A stretch of 64,000 nucleotides of DNA from Symsagittifera roscoffensis (GCF_963678635.1 NC_087062.1:68435415-68499414); one strand, 5' to 3'; positions 10,559-21,897 are shown, counted from the stretch's first letter. The notes: generated by a model from the sequence alone, not told the origin. Made by a program: numbers and translations.

Positions 10559-12133
10559 TATCCAAAAACTTTGGCGCGCGTTATCTAATTGCTAACTTTT
10601 ACGGGTTAATTACGTGTAGGTTGTGGAATTGAGGTTTCTTATTTAGTTGTTTGGTACATCGTAAGTCAATGGTAAGAGTTTTTGTGCTAAATCTGGGAAT
10701 TTTTATCAAAAAAGTTTCGTAAAAAATTCAAAACACAATAAGATCTAATTTATTGGATAATCTACCTTGGTTCTACTTGAAGCAAATCTGAAACCTAGTG
10801 AAACTTCAAAAAAAGTCAAGGTTATGGAAAAAAAATTGCAAAAATTTTAAGTTTTTGGAAAAAATTGCAAAAAATTCAGCTGTTTGGAAAAAATTGGGGA
10901 AATCTCATAGTTTTGGATAATTTTTTTGTTGCTTCTGATCTAATTGAAACAAGATAAGTACGTACATAGTTTTAAATTGAGTTCAAATGGAATTTTAAAC
11001 GGCATCATGTTGAGACAATGATACAAATTTTGAAAACAATTTTGGATTTTTCTAAAGTTTTCAAAAAAAAATTGAAAGACGATAATTTTAGCATGATTTG
11101 AGCTAGAAAGCAGGTTATTAAAAGCTCTCAACATTAACAACCAGTTCTGAAACCTCCGGTTTCTCGAGAAAATAGTGAAATTAATCTTAATAATTGAGAA
11201 AGTACAAAAAATTAATCGTATCTATCCAAAATTTTCCATTTTTAACATTATTTTGGCAATTAACTAATTTTTTGTCCAATTCAGGGAGAATAAAAATAGG
11301 ACTCTCAATCCAAATGAACATTTAGAACAATATTTTACAAAATTTTTAGATCAAACTTTATGATTTAACTCCTTCTCAGTTTTTTCTCAAAGATTAACAC
11401 AAATTTGTGTAAAAATAATACTTCTGGGAAGTCTTTCACGTTAATAATAATGAATTTCAGAGCAATGATGAAAAATAAACATTTAATTGCTAAAATTGAC
11501 TAAAATTGGGATAAATTTTTCTTATAAAAAATTTGTTCGATATTGGCTCAAATTCCAAAAAGTCTTCTTCGTAACTGATAATCATCTCTCTAATGCTTCT
11601 GCAATATAATTTTCATGATTTTCCGTATAAAAGTTCTATGTTTTAAGATTATTCTTGCTTTCTACTTAAAACATGTTTGACGCTTTTGAACTCACTTTGC
11701 AAGAAAACTTAGTCAGATTTGGAGGATTTAGGAGGAAAATAGTCTCAATTGAACGAACAATTTGCTGGCACAGATGAAAATAGAACTGATACCGTCTGAT
11801 TATTTCGATCAAAATTGTAAATGTATTCCTCAAGGTAGGTTCTTTTGTTCAGTTGCTACACTAAACTATTCAAGCAAAAAAAAACAACTTTTGGTATCAT
11901 TAACTATCACTTTTCTCGCAAAATAGTTATTAAATCGCTTTTTATTCTTAATCTTTGACGGATGTTTTCTCAAAAAGGTCCAAGTGAGAAAAAATTGGTG
12001 CTTCTTAAAGAATTCAGAAACATATGTAAAAAATGAGAATACAAAGGTGTATTTTTACGATTTAAGAACATATTAAGGGCAGCTCTATTAGTTAAAATCT
12101 GAAAACCTCCGGAAATACCTGCGGAAAACCTCC
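10559..12133 (-). repeat. TIR end and segment T, second tandem unit
   Basis: Direct repeat of 9148-10535 that continues further, through the whole of segment T (reverse complement of 3890-5032), to the junction with gene D remnants at about 12133. Confidence 0.85.
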
Positions 12134-12334
12134 GCTGCTATAAGTATAAAAATTACAGTTCAAACACTTCAAAACACCACAGGTTCTACGATGTCTTGAC
12201 GCATCTTGGCGTGTGTACTCTCTGCCACAATCAAAAAATGCAACTCTTTTGTTTCTAGTCAGTGACGGCATCTCAATAAGTAAACAACGAACTTGAGAAT
12301 AAATGGGAGGTTTAGAATGTCCCGAATTTTTCTA
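12134..12334 (-). pseudogene. Gene D fragment (zinc-finger exon, 5' part), inverted left-arm copy
   Basis: The reverse complement reads the gene D first exon up to the YTYSS codons after the CxxC pair, then jumps into segment T (the part equivalent to 3890). About 1.4 kb (equivalent of 2470-3880) is missing. The same deletion joint occurs at about 17411, so both left arms descend from one internally deleted ancestor. A Gly-Gly-Phe-Pro tail replaces the rest of the finger. Confidence 0.75.
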
Positions 12335-12560
12335 TAACAAGAGTTGAATAGCTTCAAAAAATTAATAAAAGTAAATAAAAACAGCAAATACTTAACCAAT
12401 TGTTTTAACGTGAAAGAAAATCAGAATGGATATCATCCTTTTTAAACAAGATGAAAAAATCATCCAATCTTACCATGGAGTTTTCAAAACTTCTTATATC
12501 AACCAATGAGAATCGAGAATTTTTTTCAAAGAGCTATTAAAAACTCCAAGCGTATCAAAG
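12335..12560 (-). repeat. Sequence upstream of gene D, inverted copy
   Basis: Reverse complement of about 2080-2270, then of the outer edge of the gene A arm (about 17790-17840 and 19471-19520). It ends at about 12560, where the inverted satellite block begins. Confidence 0.75.
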
Positions 12561-13920
12561 AAACTCGCCTTAATTCAACATATATCTATAAAACGCACTC
12601 AAGTTGGGATTTCAATGAAATACCTCTCGTGGCTCCCTTAACCCGATTACCTAAGCCTTGTATCCAAAAGAACACGAGAAAACTTTCTTAGGCTTTACTA
12701 TAAAGCTTCGACCAGGATGTGGACACCTTCCAGTTGAACTGTACCCCCGGTACTCTAGAATGGGCATGTCTCCCGGAGCTGTGACATGTGGATTCGATCC
12801 TGTATCCATGATGACGTAAGAAACACCCAAAAGCGCGATGAAACACTATGTAACAGTCGTTTGCTTAAGTCACAGATTAGGTTAAGAGCAATAGGCCCTA
12901 TAACCATTTCCTCAAGAGTCAGGGACACTACCTCTTGTGTTTTTGTACCTCAATCTGACGGAGTTGATTCGGTTCGCTTATGACATGGGACATCGATATT
13001 ATTGTGTTACAGCTTAGAGGCTACTACCCAAACCCCCTCCCCCCACTCTAGAAATATGCAAATCCCCATGGCTAGGTCTCTAAAGACCTAAAACAAGATA
13101 GCGTTGTTAAAAACAAGGTTGGGAATTCAAAGAAATACCTAAATTTTTCATTGGACAATGGACTTTTGATCCAATTCGAATGGACCATTTCAAACTCGGC
13201 TTGCCTCAACAAAACTCTATAAAACGCACTCAAATATTCAAAATCGACAACGAGTCTGGAACTGATCGCGTAGAACAATTATAGTTGCTCTACAAAATTT
13301 GGTGAAACAAAAAGTTTTAACTCAAGAAATTTTACCAGTTTTGAACCATTGGGTCATGGAATTGTGTTACAGAGTCATAAAAAGACATGGGTGATGGGAA
13401 GACATGGGACATCGAGGTTGTGTTACAGCTTAAAGACTACTACCAAAAGTTCCCCCAATTTAGATATAAGTACGTTCCAATCGCTAGGTCTCTATATACC
13501 TAAACACGAGAGCGCTGTATAAAGCAGGGTTTTGACTTCAAGGAAAAAACTAAACTTTTTATTGGACAATAGACCTCTGATCCATTTCAGACGGATCCAT
13601 CCAAAAATTGCCTTACCTCAACATAACTCAATAAAACGCTCTCAAGTAATCAAATTAGACAATAACTCTGGAATTGGTGGAGTAGAAAAACTATAGTAGC
13701 TCTAGAAAATTTAGTGAATTAATGAAATATAACCCAAGAAGTTCTTTGAGTTTTGAACCATTGGGTCAGGGATTGTTTTACATTATCATGGGAGGACATG
13801 GGTCATGGGAAGACATGGGACATCGAGATTGTGTTACAGCTTAAAGACCACTTCCAAAGTTCCCCCCAATTTCGAAATCAGCACGTCCACATCGCTAGGT
13901 CTCTAAATACCTAAAAATTT
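12561..13920 (-). repeat. Inverted satellite-like array
   Basis: Reverse complement of the 5033-5970 array, with one extra unit (13440-13800) that matches 6180-6480. The GC-richer block lies at 12650-13000. Both edges touch sequence of the Maverick-like element. Confidence 0.82.
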
Positions 13921-15112
13921 TAAGTTTTTGGAAAAAATTGCAAAAATTTCAGCTGTTTGGGAAAAATTGGGGAAATCTCATAGTTTTGGATAATTTTTTT
14001 GTTGCTTCTGATCTAATTGAAACAAGATACGTACGTTAATAGTTTTAAATTGAGTTCAAATTGTATTTTAAACGGCATCATGTTGAGACAATGATACAAA
14101 ATTTGAAAACAATTATGGAATTTTTTCTAAAACTAAGAAAAAATTGAAAGACGATAAGTTTTAGCATGATTTGAGCTAGAAAGCAGGTTATAAAATGCTC
14201 TCAACCTTAACAATCAATTTTGAAACCTCCAATTTCTCGGGAAAATAGTGAAATTAATCGTAATTTTTGAGAAAGTATAAAAAATTAATCGCATCTATCC
14301 AAAGTTTTCCTATTTTCAACATTTTTTTGCTAATTAACTGATTTCTTGTCCAATTCAGGGAGAATTAAAATAGGACTCTCAATCCAAATGAACATTAAGA
14401 GCAAAATTTGATGAAATTTCTAGATAAAATTTCATGATTTAACTCCTTCTCAGTTTTTTCTCAATGATTAACCCAAATTTGTGTAAAAATTAAAACTTCG
14501 GGGAAGTTTTTCACGTTAATAATAATGAATTTCAGAGCAATGATGAAAAATGAACAATTAATTGCTAATAATGACTAAAATTAGGATAAATTTTTCTTAA
14601 AAATTCGATTGATATTGGCTCAAATTCAAAAAAAGTTCTCTTCATAACTGATGATCATCTCTCTAATGCTTCTGCAACATAACTTTCATGATTTTCCGTA
14701 GAAATGTTTTATGTTTTAAGATTATTCTTGCTTTCTGCTTAAAACATGTTTTACGCTATTGAACTCACTTTGCAAAAAAATTTAGTCAGATTTGGAGGAT
14801 TTAGGAGGAAAACAGTCTCATTTGAACGAACAATTTGCTGGCAGAGATGAAAATAGAACTGATACCGTCTGTTTATTTCGATCAAAATTGTAAATGTCTT
14901 CCTCAAGGTTCTTTTGTTCAGTTGCTACAGTTAACTATTTAAGAAAAAAAACAACTTTTGGTATCAATAACTATCATTTTTCTTGCAAAATAGTTATTAA
15001 ATCGCTTTTTATTCTTAATCTATGACGAATGTTTTCAAAAAAATGTCCAAGTGAGAAAAAATTGGTGCTTACTTAAAGAATTCAGAAACATATGTAAAAA
15101 ATGAGAATTTTT
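13921..15112 (-). repeat. Segment T, third inverted copy
   Basis: Reverse complement of 3890-5032, more diverged from the other inverted copies than those are from each other. It ends at GAGAAT (about 15111), where it joins the duplicated gag flank through a filler containing TTTTCGGAT twice. Confidence 0.82.
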
Positions 15113-15117
15113 CGGAT

Positions 15118-15581
15118 TACAATTTTCCGGATGACCTACAGAATCTGAGAGTGAGGAGGAGGAGGAGGTGGAGGAGCAATTTGCTATTAGCTATCGAAAG
15201 ATAATGCACCCAACCCAGACGAGATGAAGCAAAATTCTAGGGAGTTCATATTAAGGAAACCAGGAAATTTTATTTTTCGGATGATCGGAATCTTCAATGT
15301 AGAGCCCATACCAGAGATCAACATGGTATAAGCCGAAAAATGATTTGGACAAACGCAGATTGTGTGCGAATTACAGATTAGCTGATCATCACGTCGCGGA
15401 TTGCACATCTTATAAACAAGGGATGAAGAGCCTAGAATACACTCCGGATGAGGACGCTATGAACCAGTTGGACGAACTTGAATTCTACAGTGGCTTCTTA
15501 TTCAAAATTGGCGCCCTATGATTCTTCTGTAACCAAGAAGGTCACTTCTGGATGGATTGTCTTCTGTTCTGGTAGGCCGTG
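15118..15581 (+). pseudogene. gag: Duplicated gag fragment with zinc knuckles (second copy of the insertion flank)
   Basis: Nearly identical to 8435-8902, including knuckle 1, the TGA in knuckle 2 (15519-15521) and the GCCGTG hexamer, and followed again by AGTAGTAG. The GGA/GAG triplet run is shorter than in the first copy. Because target sequence lies inside the outer boundaries of the insertion, this must be a later duplication of flank plus left end, not a second independent insertion. Confidence 0.86.
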
Positions 15582-16100
15582 AGTAGTAGATGTTGAGGCT
15601 AAAGGGAGGGGGTGGGGGGGGGGGGGGGGTTGGAGGGGTCCTGCAGACCCACTTGTTTTAAGATAGGGAATAAATCATCCAGTCTGCAAGTTATGTTTTG
15701 TGATAAGGTATAGAGTTTACAATGTATTAGGATAGGGAATACCAATGGTCAGTTTTTATGGTTTGTGTGGTGGTAAAATGATGGTAAGAAAAACGTTTTT
15801 TGTTTTTTGAATGTTAATGTCTAGTTTTTTTGCAAAAATTTTGGCGCGCGTTATCTAATTGTTAATTATTACTGTATTACTGGTTAACTACGTATAGGTT
15901 GTGGAATTAACGTTAAGTTTTTATTTTTTGGTACATCGTAAGTCAATGGTAAGAGTTTTTGTGCTTAATCTTGGAATTTTTAACAAAAAAAATTCGTAAC
16001 AACTTCAAAACACGATAAGACCTAATTTATTGGATAATCTACTTTAATTCTACTTGAAGTATAGCTGAACCTACTGAAATTTTGAAAAAAAGTTATTGGT
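15582..16100. repeat. Terminal inverted repeat, inner left copy
   Basis: Starts AGTAGTAGATGTTGAGG, identical over the first 17 bases to the inverted right end at 25205-25221 (the outer left copy has TAG instead of TTG). It has a long G run at about 15605-15630. This is the likely original left end of the 9.6-kb element. Confidence 0.85.
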
Positions 16101-17410
16101 ATGGAAAAAAATTGCAAAAATTTTAAGTTTTTGGAAAAAAATTGCAAAAATTTCAGGTGTTTGGAAAAAATTGGGGAAATCTCATAGTTTTGGATATTTT
16201 TTTTGTTGCTTCTGATCTAATTGAAACAAGATAAGTACGTACATAGTTTTAAATTGAGTTCAAATGGAATTTTAAACGGCATCATGTTGAGACAATGATA
16301 CAAATTTTGAAAACAATTTTGGATTTTTCTAAAGTTTTCAAAAAAAAATTGAAAGACGATAATTTTAGCATGATTTGAGCTAGAAAGCAGGTTATTAAAA
16401 GCTCTCAACATTAACAACCAGTTCTGAAACCTCCGGTTTCTCGAGAAAATAGTGAAATTAATCTTAATAATTGAGAAAGTATAAAAAATTAATCGTATCT
16501 ATCCAAAATTTTCCATTTTTAACATTATTTTGGCAATTAACTAATTTTTTGTCCAATTCAGGGAGAATAAAAATAGGACTCTCAATCCAAATGAACATTT
16601 AGAACAATATTTTACAAAATTTTTAGATCAAACTTTATGATTTAACTCCTTCTCAGTTTTTTCTCAATGATTAACACAAATTTGTGTAAAAATAATACTT
16701 CTGGGACGTCTTTCACGTTAATAATAATGAATTTCAGAGCAATGATGAAAAATGAACATTTAATTGCTAAAATTGACTAAAATTGGGATAAATTTTTCTT
16801 AAAAAAAATTTGTTCGATATTGGCTCAAATTCCAAAAAGTCTTCTTCGTAACTGATAATCATCTCTCTAATGCTTCTGCAATATAATTTTCATGATTTTC
16901 CGTATAAAAGTTCTATGTTTTAAGATTATTCTTGCTTTCTACTTAAAACATGTTTGACGCTTTTGAACTCACTTTGCAAGAAAACTTAGTCAGATTTGGA
17001 GGATTTAGGAGGAAAATAGTCTCAATTGAACGAACAATTTGCTGGCACAGATGAAAATAGAACTGATACCGTCTGATTATTTCGATCAAAATTGTAAATG
17101 TATTCCTCAAGGTAGGTTCTTTTGTTCAGTTGCTACACTAAACTATTCAAGCAAAAAAAAACAACTTTTGGTATCAATAACTATCACTTTTCTCGCAAAA
17201 TAGTTATTAAATCGCTTTTTATTCTTAATCTTTGACGGATGTTTTCTCAAAAAGGTCCAAGTGAGAAAAAATTGGTGCTTCTTAAAGAATTCAGAAACAT
17301 ATGTAAAAAATGAGAATACAAAGGTGTATTTTTACGATTTAAGAACATATTAAGGGCAGCTCTATTAGTTAAAATCTGAAAACCTCCGGAAATACCTGCG
17401 GAAAACCTCC
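16101..17410 (-). repeat. Segment T, fourth inverted copy (left arm)
   Basis: Almost identical to 10831-12133 and the reverse complement of 23500-24660. It has no coding content. Confidence 0.86.
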
Positions 17411-17614
17411 GCTGCTATAAGTATAAAAATTACAGTTCAAACACTTCAAAACACCACAGGTTCTACGATGTCTTGACGCATCTTGGCGTATGTACTCTCT
17501 GCCACAATCAAAAAATGCAACTCTTTTGTTTCTAGTCAGTGACGGCATCTCAATAAGTAAACAACGAACTTGAGAATAAATGGGAGGTTTAGAATGTCCC
17601 GAATTTTTCTATAA
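17411..17614 (-). pseudogene. Gene D fragment in the left arm
   Basis: Same truncated zinc-finger exon and same deletion joint as 12134-12334, with a few base differences. The region out to 17830 continues as the reverse complement of sequence upstream of gene D and then switches to the gene A arm, skipping the part that holds genes B and C. Confidence 0.75.
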
Positions 17615-17794
17615 CAAGAGTTGAATAGCTTCAAAAAATTAATAAAAGTAAATAAAAACAGCGAATACTTAACCAATTGTTTTAACGTGAAAGAAAATCA
17701 GAATGGATATCATCCTTTTTAAACAAGATGAAAAAATCATCCAATCTTACCATGGAGTTTTCAAAACTTCTTATATCAACCAATGAGAATCGAG

Positions 17795-18400
17795 AATTTT
17801 TTTCAAAGAGCTATTAAAAACTCCAAGCGTATCAAAGAAACAACTCGTTCGGAAAAATTTCATAAAAAAACCATTATCTAAGTTCTATTCAAAAACTTGC
17901 ATCTACGCAAACTCTGGGCTTTTTAGAGAGAATTTGAAAAGTTCAATGCTCAAAATATGAATCTGATTGTTCAGATTAATTGATTGTTTTAATGATGGTT
18001 ATGGTTCTGAAAACAATGAGCGTGTCTATCTCTTTAAAATGAAAATAATAGATGCAAAAAAAAATTAAATTACAAAACACAAGACAATAACTAAATTATT
18101 CACAAATCAAAGAGCTGTCGAGCAGCTGAGCTCTCAAAATTTTGCAAATTCTCAATGGAGCGCAAAACTGGTCTTGCCTTCATCAGCGGTGCTTGTCTTG
18201 GTGGTTCGGTGACTGGAGTTCTTGGCTCAGAGAACCCCTCATCCTCTTCGATAGTAATTGGGTTCCCCACAGATCCCTCTTCCTCGCAAGGAAAAAGGAA
18301 ATTGTCACCTGGTTGTGCCACATATCTAGAGTCAGGAATTTCGGAGTAGTTCATTCCCACATGCTCAGACAATTCCTCCATCATTTGCATGGTTCCGTTG
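17795..18400 (-). repeat. Left arm of the gene A palindrome
   Basis: Pairs in inverted orientation with 18926-19520. Homology starts at GGAACCATGCAAA near the loop and ends at the TTTGATACGCTT block. The loop of about 525 bp holds the 5' end of the plus-strand gene A. Confidence 0.88.
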
Positions 18401-18477
18401 GAAACGATAATGAGTAAAAAGTTCTCAAAATGGAACTTTGCTTCCAATTGGACACGACTTTTATACAAGAATTCCAT
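18100..18477 (-). CDS. Gene A, minus copy: acidic, proline-rich unknown protein
   Basis: A 125-codon open frame with ATG at 18477, no interruption, ending FESSAARQLFDL. Residues 30 on are shared with the plus copy; residues 1-29 are not, because the inverted homology stops at the GTMQ codons. The middle is strongly acidic with CEEEGSV and IEEDEGFSEPRTPV, followed by Pro/Arg-rich sequence with TP and SP sites. There is no signal peptide or membrane segment. It lies on the left arm of the palindrome, so it is probably a truncated gene that gained a new start from loop sequence. Function and family are unknown. Whether it is expressed cannot be told from sequence. Confidence 0.5.
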   Translation of the reverse strand: MEFLYKSRVQLEAKFHFENFLLIIVSNGTMQMMEELSEHVGMNYSEIPDSRYVAQPGDNFLFPCEEEGSVGNPITIEEDEGFSEPRTPVTEPPRQAPLMKARPVLRSIENLQNFESSAARQLFDL

Positions 18478-18733
18478 AAAAGGGAGCTGAAATCTGATTG
18501 GTTACGACTACAATCCAAATAAGGAAAATCAATTTTGATTGGTTATACCCACACATTCGAGTTGAAGGTACATATTTCTCGAATCTAAAAATCATTTTAT
18601 TTTCAACTTTACTAGCATCAACTACCTCCTCTCTCAGCTTTAAATACTTTAACTTCAACCTAATTACCGTCAACTACTTCTTCTTTTTATCGATCTTTTT
18701 TTTCTGTATATTTTACCCAACTTATTGCTCAAA

Positions 18734-19204
18734 ATGATATTCTCAGTGCAAAATAGCAACATTATATTCTCGCCTGATCTAGTACAAATCCAAGTGCGAG
18801 AAACAATGTGTGGAGAATTTCTAGCACAAATGGACATTCCAATCCAAGTCTGGCACATGGTGAGGTGATGCAAAGAAATTTCAACGAAATCATATGACGC
18901 AAGTTCCTACACAGAGAACCAATTTGGAACCATGCAAAGGATAGAGGAAGTGTCTGAGCATGTGGGAATGAACTACTCCGAAATTCTTGACTCTAGATAT
19001 GTGGCACAACAAGGTGACAGTTTCCTCTTTCCTTGCGAGGAAGAGGGATCTGTGGGGAACCCAATTACTATCGAAGAGGATGAGGGGTTCTCTGAGCCAA
19101 GAACTCCAGTCAGCGAACCACCAAGACAACCATCGGTGATGGAGGCAAGACCAGTTTTGCGCTCCATTGAGAACTTGCAAAATTTTGAGAGTTCAGCTGC
19201 TTGA
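18734..19204 (+). pseudogene. Gene A, plus copy: unknown acidic protein with internal and terminal nonsense codons
   Basis: The frame opens at ATG 18734 and is coding-like for 44 codons (SPDLVQIQVRETMCGEFL). It meets TGA at 18866-18868, then continues in the same frame through GTMQRIEEVSEHVGMNYSEI to TGA 19202-19204. The final TGA stands where the minus copy has CGA (Arg). An intron using GTGAGG at 18860 and CAG at 18914 would be 55 bp and break the frame, so a nonsense mutation (or UGA recoding) is the simpler reading. This copy keeps the likely true N-terminus; the minus copy keeps the true C-terminus. A TTTAAATA sequence near 18640 could act as a TATA box. Confidence 0.6.
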
Positions 19205-19520
19205 CAGCTCTTTGATTTGTGAATAATTTAAATATTGTCTTGTGTTTTCTAATTTTATTTTTTATGCATCTATTCTTTCATTTTAAAGAGATAGACACGC
19301 TTATTGTATTTAGAATCATAACCATCAATAAAACAATCAATTAATCTGAACAATCGGATCCATATTTTGAGTTTTGAACTTCTCAATTTCTCTCTAAAAA
19401 GCCCAGAGTTTGCGTAGATGCAAAGTTTTGATTAGAAATTAGATAATGTTTTTTGAATTTTTTCCGAACGAGTCGTTTCTGTGATACGCTTTTTGTTTTT
19501 ATAGCTCCCGTCCATCGTTA
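18926..19520 (+). repeat. Right arm of the gene A palindrome
   Basis: Inverted partner of 17795-18400, roughly 85-90% alike by eye. The arms carry gene A and its 3' flank. Confidence 0.86.
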
Positions 19521-19976
19521 ATTATGCTGAACACAGCAAAGAAGCTGATTGAATACTTCCTCACTTGATGTGACAATATTTGAACTGAATCTGTGTTTGT
19601 ACAAAGTGTGAAGACAATCAATTTCTTGATATATATGTATTGATATTTGTCTAATCTCTGCAGAATCTGGCTAGGAGATGTTCCTATTAAAAATTATTGA
19701 AACTTGCAAATTTCCAAGGAACAGAAAGAATCGAGAGTAGACACGCAATAATTTTGGGTTACTATTTTTTTTTCGTGAAAATCGCTGAAAACAAAAAATA
19801 ATTGTTTAATATTATAATCTGAATAAAAACTGGGAAAAGCTTGACACATAGCAGCTGTCATTGAGAAGAATGAATTTTGCAGAAATTGGTGGATTTATGA
19901 AGTAGTAGTAACGTCTACGCGATTTCCATATACGGAAACTTCATACAAGCCCTTCCATATTTGGTACTAGTTCCAT
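19521..19976. other. Unique spacer before gene B
   Basis: AT-rich and single-copy in the window. Near 19925-19980 TTCCATAT recurs three times (TTTCCATATACGG, CTTCCATATTTGG, GTTCCATATGAC), a cluster that might be a regulatory site or a decayed repeat. No coding sequence is supported. Confidence 0.45.
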
Positions 19977-20596
19977 ATGACTCATACTGCTTACTTCCAT
20001 AATCATTTAATCTCGTCAAAATCTTTTCTCCCATCTGATCAGTTTGTTCTTCAAAATTGTACTCAAGAAAAGTTGATAGTCCCAACTACATTGAAATTTC
20101 AAAAAATCAAAAAAAAATTGGGAGATTTGTTTGGTTCCAAAGATCCTACAAGAGGAAATTATACTTGGAACAGTTCTTTCAACTTTTAAAAATAAATGAT
20201 TCGGGACAATTTGAAAAATCTCAACAAGTGTATCCTAGTGAAAAAGAAGGAGAAGCAGTATCGGCAATCCGGAATACTGTTATTCACGATGCTGAAAACC
20301 TTGGACTCGTACCTATATATGAAGCCAAATCTGGCAAAGAATCAACTATGGATCTGGAGCTCGACAACTGTAATAGAGTATATGAAATAGCAACATACAA
20401 CATGAGGAGGGTGTGTGTCACAATCAAGAAGTACAGTTTCAACAAGCCTCACTGCATTCAGATTCGACTCTTCACTGCAAAACAGAATGAAGCAATGAAA
20501 CAAGTTGCCTATGTCAACTATACTTTGAACGAATTCAAAGAAGTGTCCCAAATTTTGGGAGACTATATGTTTGTTGATAATTGTAAACCTCAGTAA
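19977..20596 (+). pseudogene. Gene B, copy 2: basic unknown protein, one frameshift in a poly-A tract
   Basis: The frame opens at ATG 19977 and runs 70 codons to TAA 20187-20189. A second frame runs from about 20057 to TAA 20594-20596. The two would be continuous if the A9 run at 20109-20117 were one base longer. The same run is A8 in copy 1. The intended product is about 206 residues, with a basic N-terminal half, a KSGKESTMDLELDN acidic turn and a beta-rich C-terminus recalling PC4 (weak). The break may be mutation, sequencing error in a homopolymer, or slippage. Only this copy retains the 5' end. The function is unknown. Confidence 0.62.
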
Positions 20597-20951
20597 TGCT
20601 TTGTGATCTTTTGCATGTTTGGTAATTGAAATTTTATTGGTTCAAAACTATTTTTTTTTCACTGAAGTGTATATTTAGAGCTATTATCTGAGGATTAAAT
20701 TAAATTAAACTATCTGTATAATCTGAGGATTGAGTTATTTTAAATTATCTGTTTTAATTTAGTTGTTTTCATTTTTTTGCCATTAATTGAGTTTTTAATT
20801 GGCTACATCAATTTCTAAATGATGTAAAATTTTTTATGGTTTTTGTTATTACAAAATAAACTAAAAATGATAAAACAGTTTGAATGTTTTAAGTTTCTAT
20901 GTTTATTCAAGCAAGAAAATGTTTCTATCAAAAAAATTTTCAAGGTTTTAA

Positions 20952-21480
20952 TTGGACATTTATCAGATTTTAAAATTGAACTACTGCAAAAAACTACAAG
21001 AGTGGAGTACAGATGACGTTGATGGAGATTTTATTAGTTTTAACTTGTATAGAAACACAGAAAGTACAATAATTTTGTTAAAAAGATGGAGAAGAGATTA
21101 CAAAAAAAATGTACTGCCAGATTTATCAGCAATGTTTTTAATTAGAAAAGTTAACTCAGATTGAGTGGTCTATCAAAAACAACGGAAGGGCCTTTGAAAC
21201 CAAAATTGGAGATGAAGAGCATTATTTCGATAACTGTTTTCAATTTGAAACGAAAACAAAGTCTAGATTTGTCAGAATATCTTTTAATCGATTATTCAAG
21301 TTTAAAAGACTTCCACTTGTTTATACTTTAATATACCAAAAAGAAAACAATAAAACTGTATATCTTTGTAAATTCTTTTTTCACTGGTTAGAAATTGAAC
21401 AAATCAATAAAATTTTAAGTGAAATTTCAAAATTTGAATTGAGTATCGAAATCATAATATCAAAAAGACAAGAGAACTAA
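20952..21480 (+). pseudogene. Gene C, copy 2: unknown protein, shared frameshift
   Basis: Counterpart of 1324-1852 at the constant 19,628-bp offset: frame one to TGA at 21164, then frame two to TAA 21478-21480. It differs from copy 1 by a few substitutions (for example Ile to Asn after YKK). The shared frameshift shows that both copies descend from an already broken or spliced ancestor. Confidence 0.55.
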
Positions 21481-21897
21481 ATTATTTCTCTTTGGTGTCA
21501 AATTAATATGTCAGATATGTCAGAAAAAATTAGTAAAATTGACTGAATAAGGAAGTTTCATAACTATAGTTTTGTTTTGATCTATAAAATACTTTAAATT
21601 CTGTGAATAATTCGTTCTGTTTGGTTAATACAAAAAATATTACTGTAAGGGAATGCTCGATTCTGATTGGTTGATATCAAAAAGATTTAAAAAATCCTCA
21701 CAAAAAATTTTTGATTCTCATTGGTTGATATTAGAGTTTTTGAAAACTCCATGGTTAGATTGGATGATTTTTTCATCTATGTTAAATTGGATGATATCCA
21801 ATCTGATTTTCTTTCATGTTAAAAACAATTGGTTAAGAAACTTGCAGTTTTTATTTGTTTTATTATTTTTTTGAAGCTATTCAACTCTTTTTATTAG
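21481..21897. other. AT-rich intergenic stretch between genes C and D
   Basis: Contains the GATTCTCATTGGTTGATAT block that also marks the edge of the deleted inverted arms and the 1,629-bp duplication breakpoint. A 73-codon frame (21653-21874) is Phe/Leu/Trp-rich but shows no sign of being a gene. Confidence 0.5.

Noticed and set aside
18860-18914. Intron in gene A (GTGAGG...CACAG)
   Set aside because: It would remove the in-frame TGA, but the 55-bp length shifts the frame to a stop nine codons later.
20150-20195. Programmed -1 frameshift in gene B at CTTTTAAAAATAA
   Set aside because: The site does not fit the X-XXY-YYZ rule in the upstream frame. A one-base indel in the poly-A run explains the frames better.
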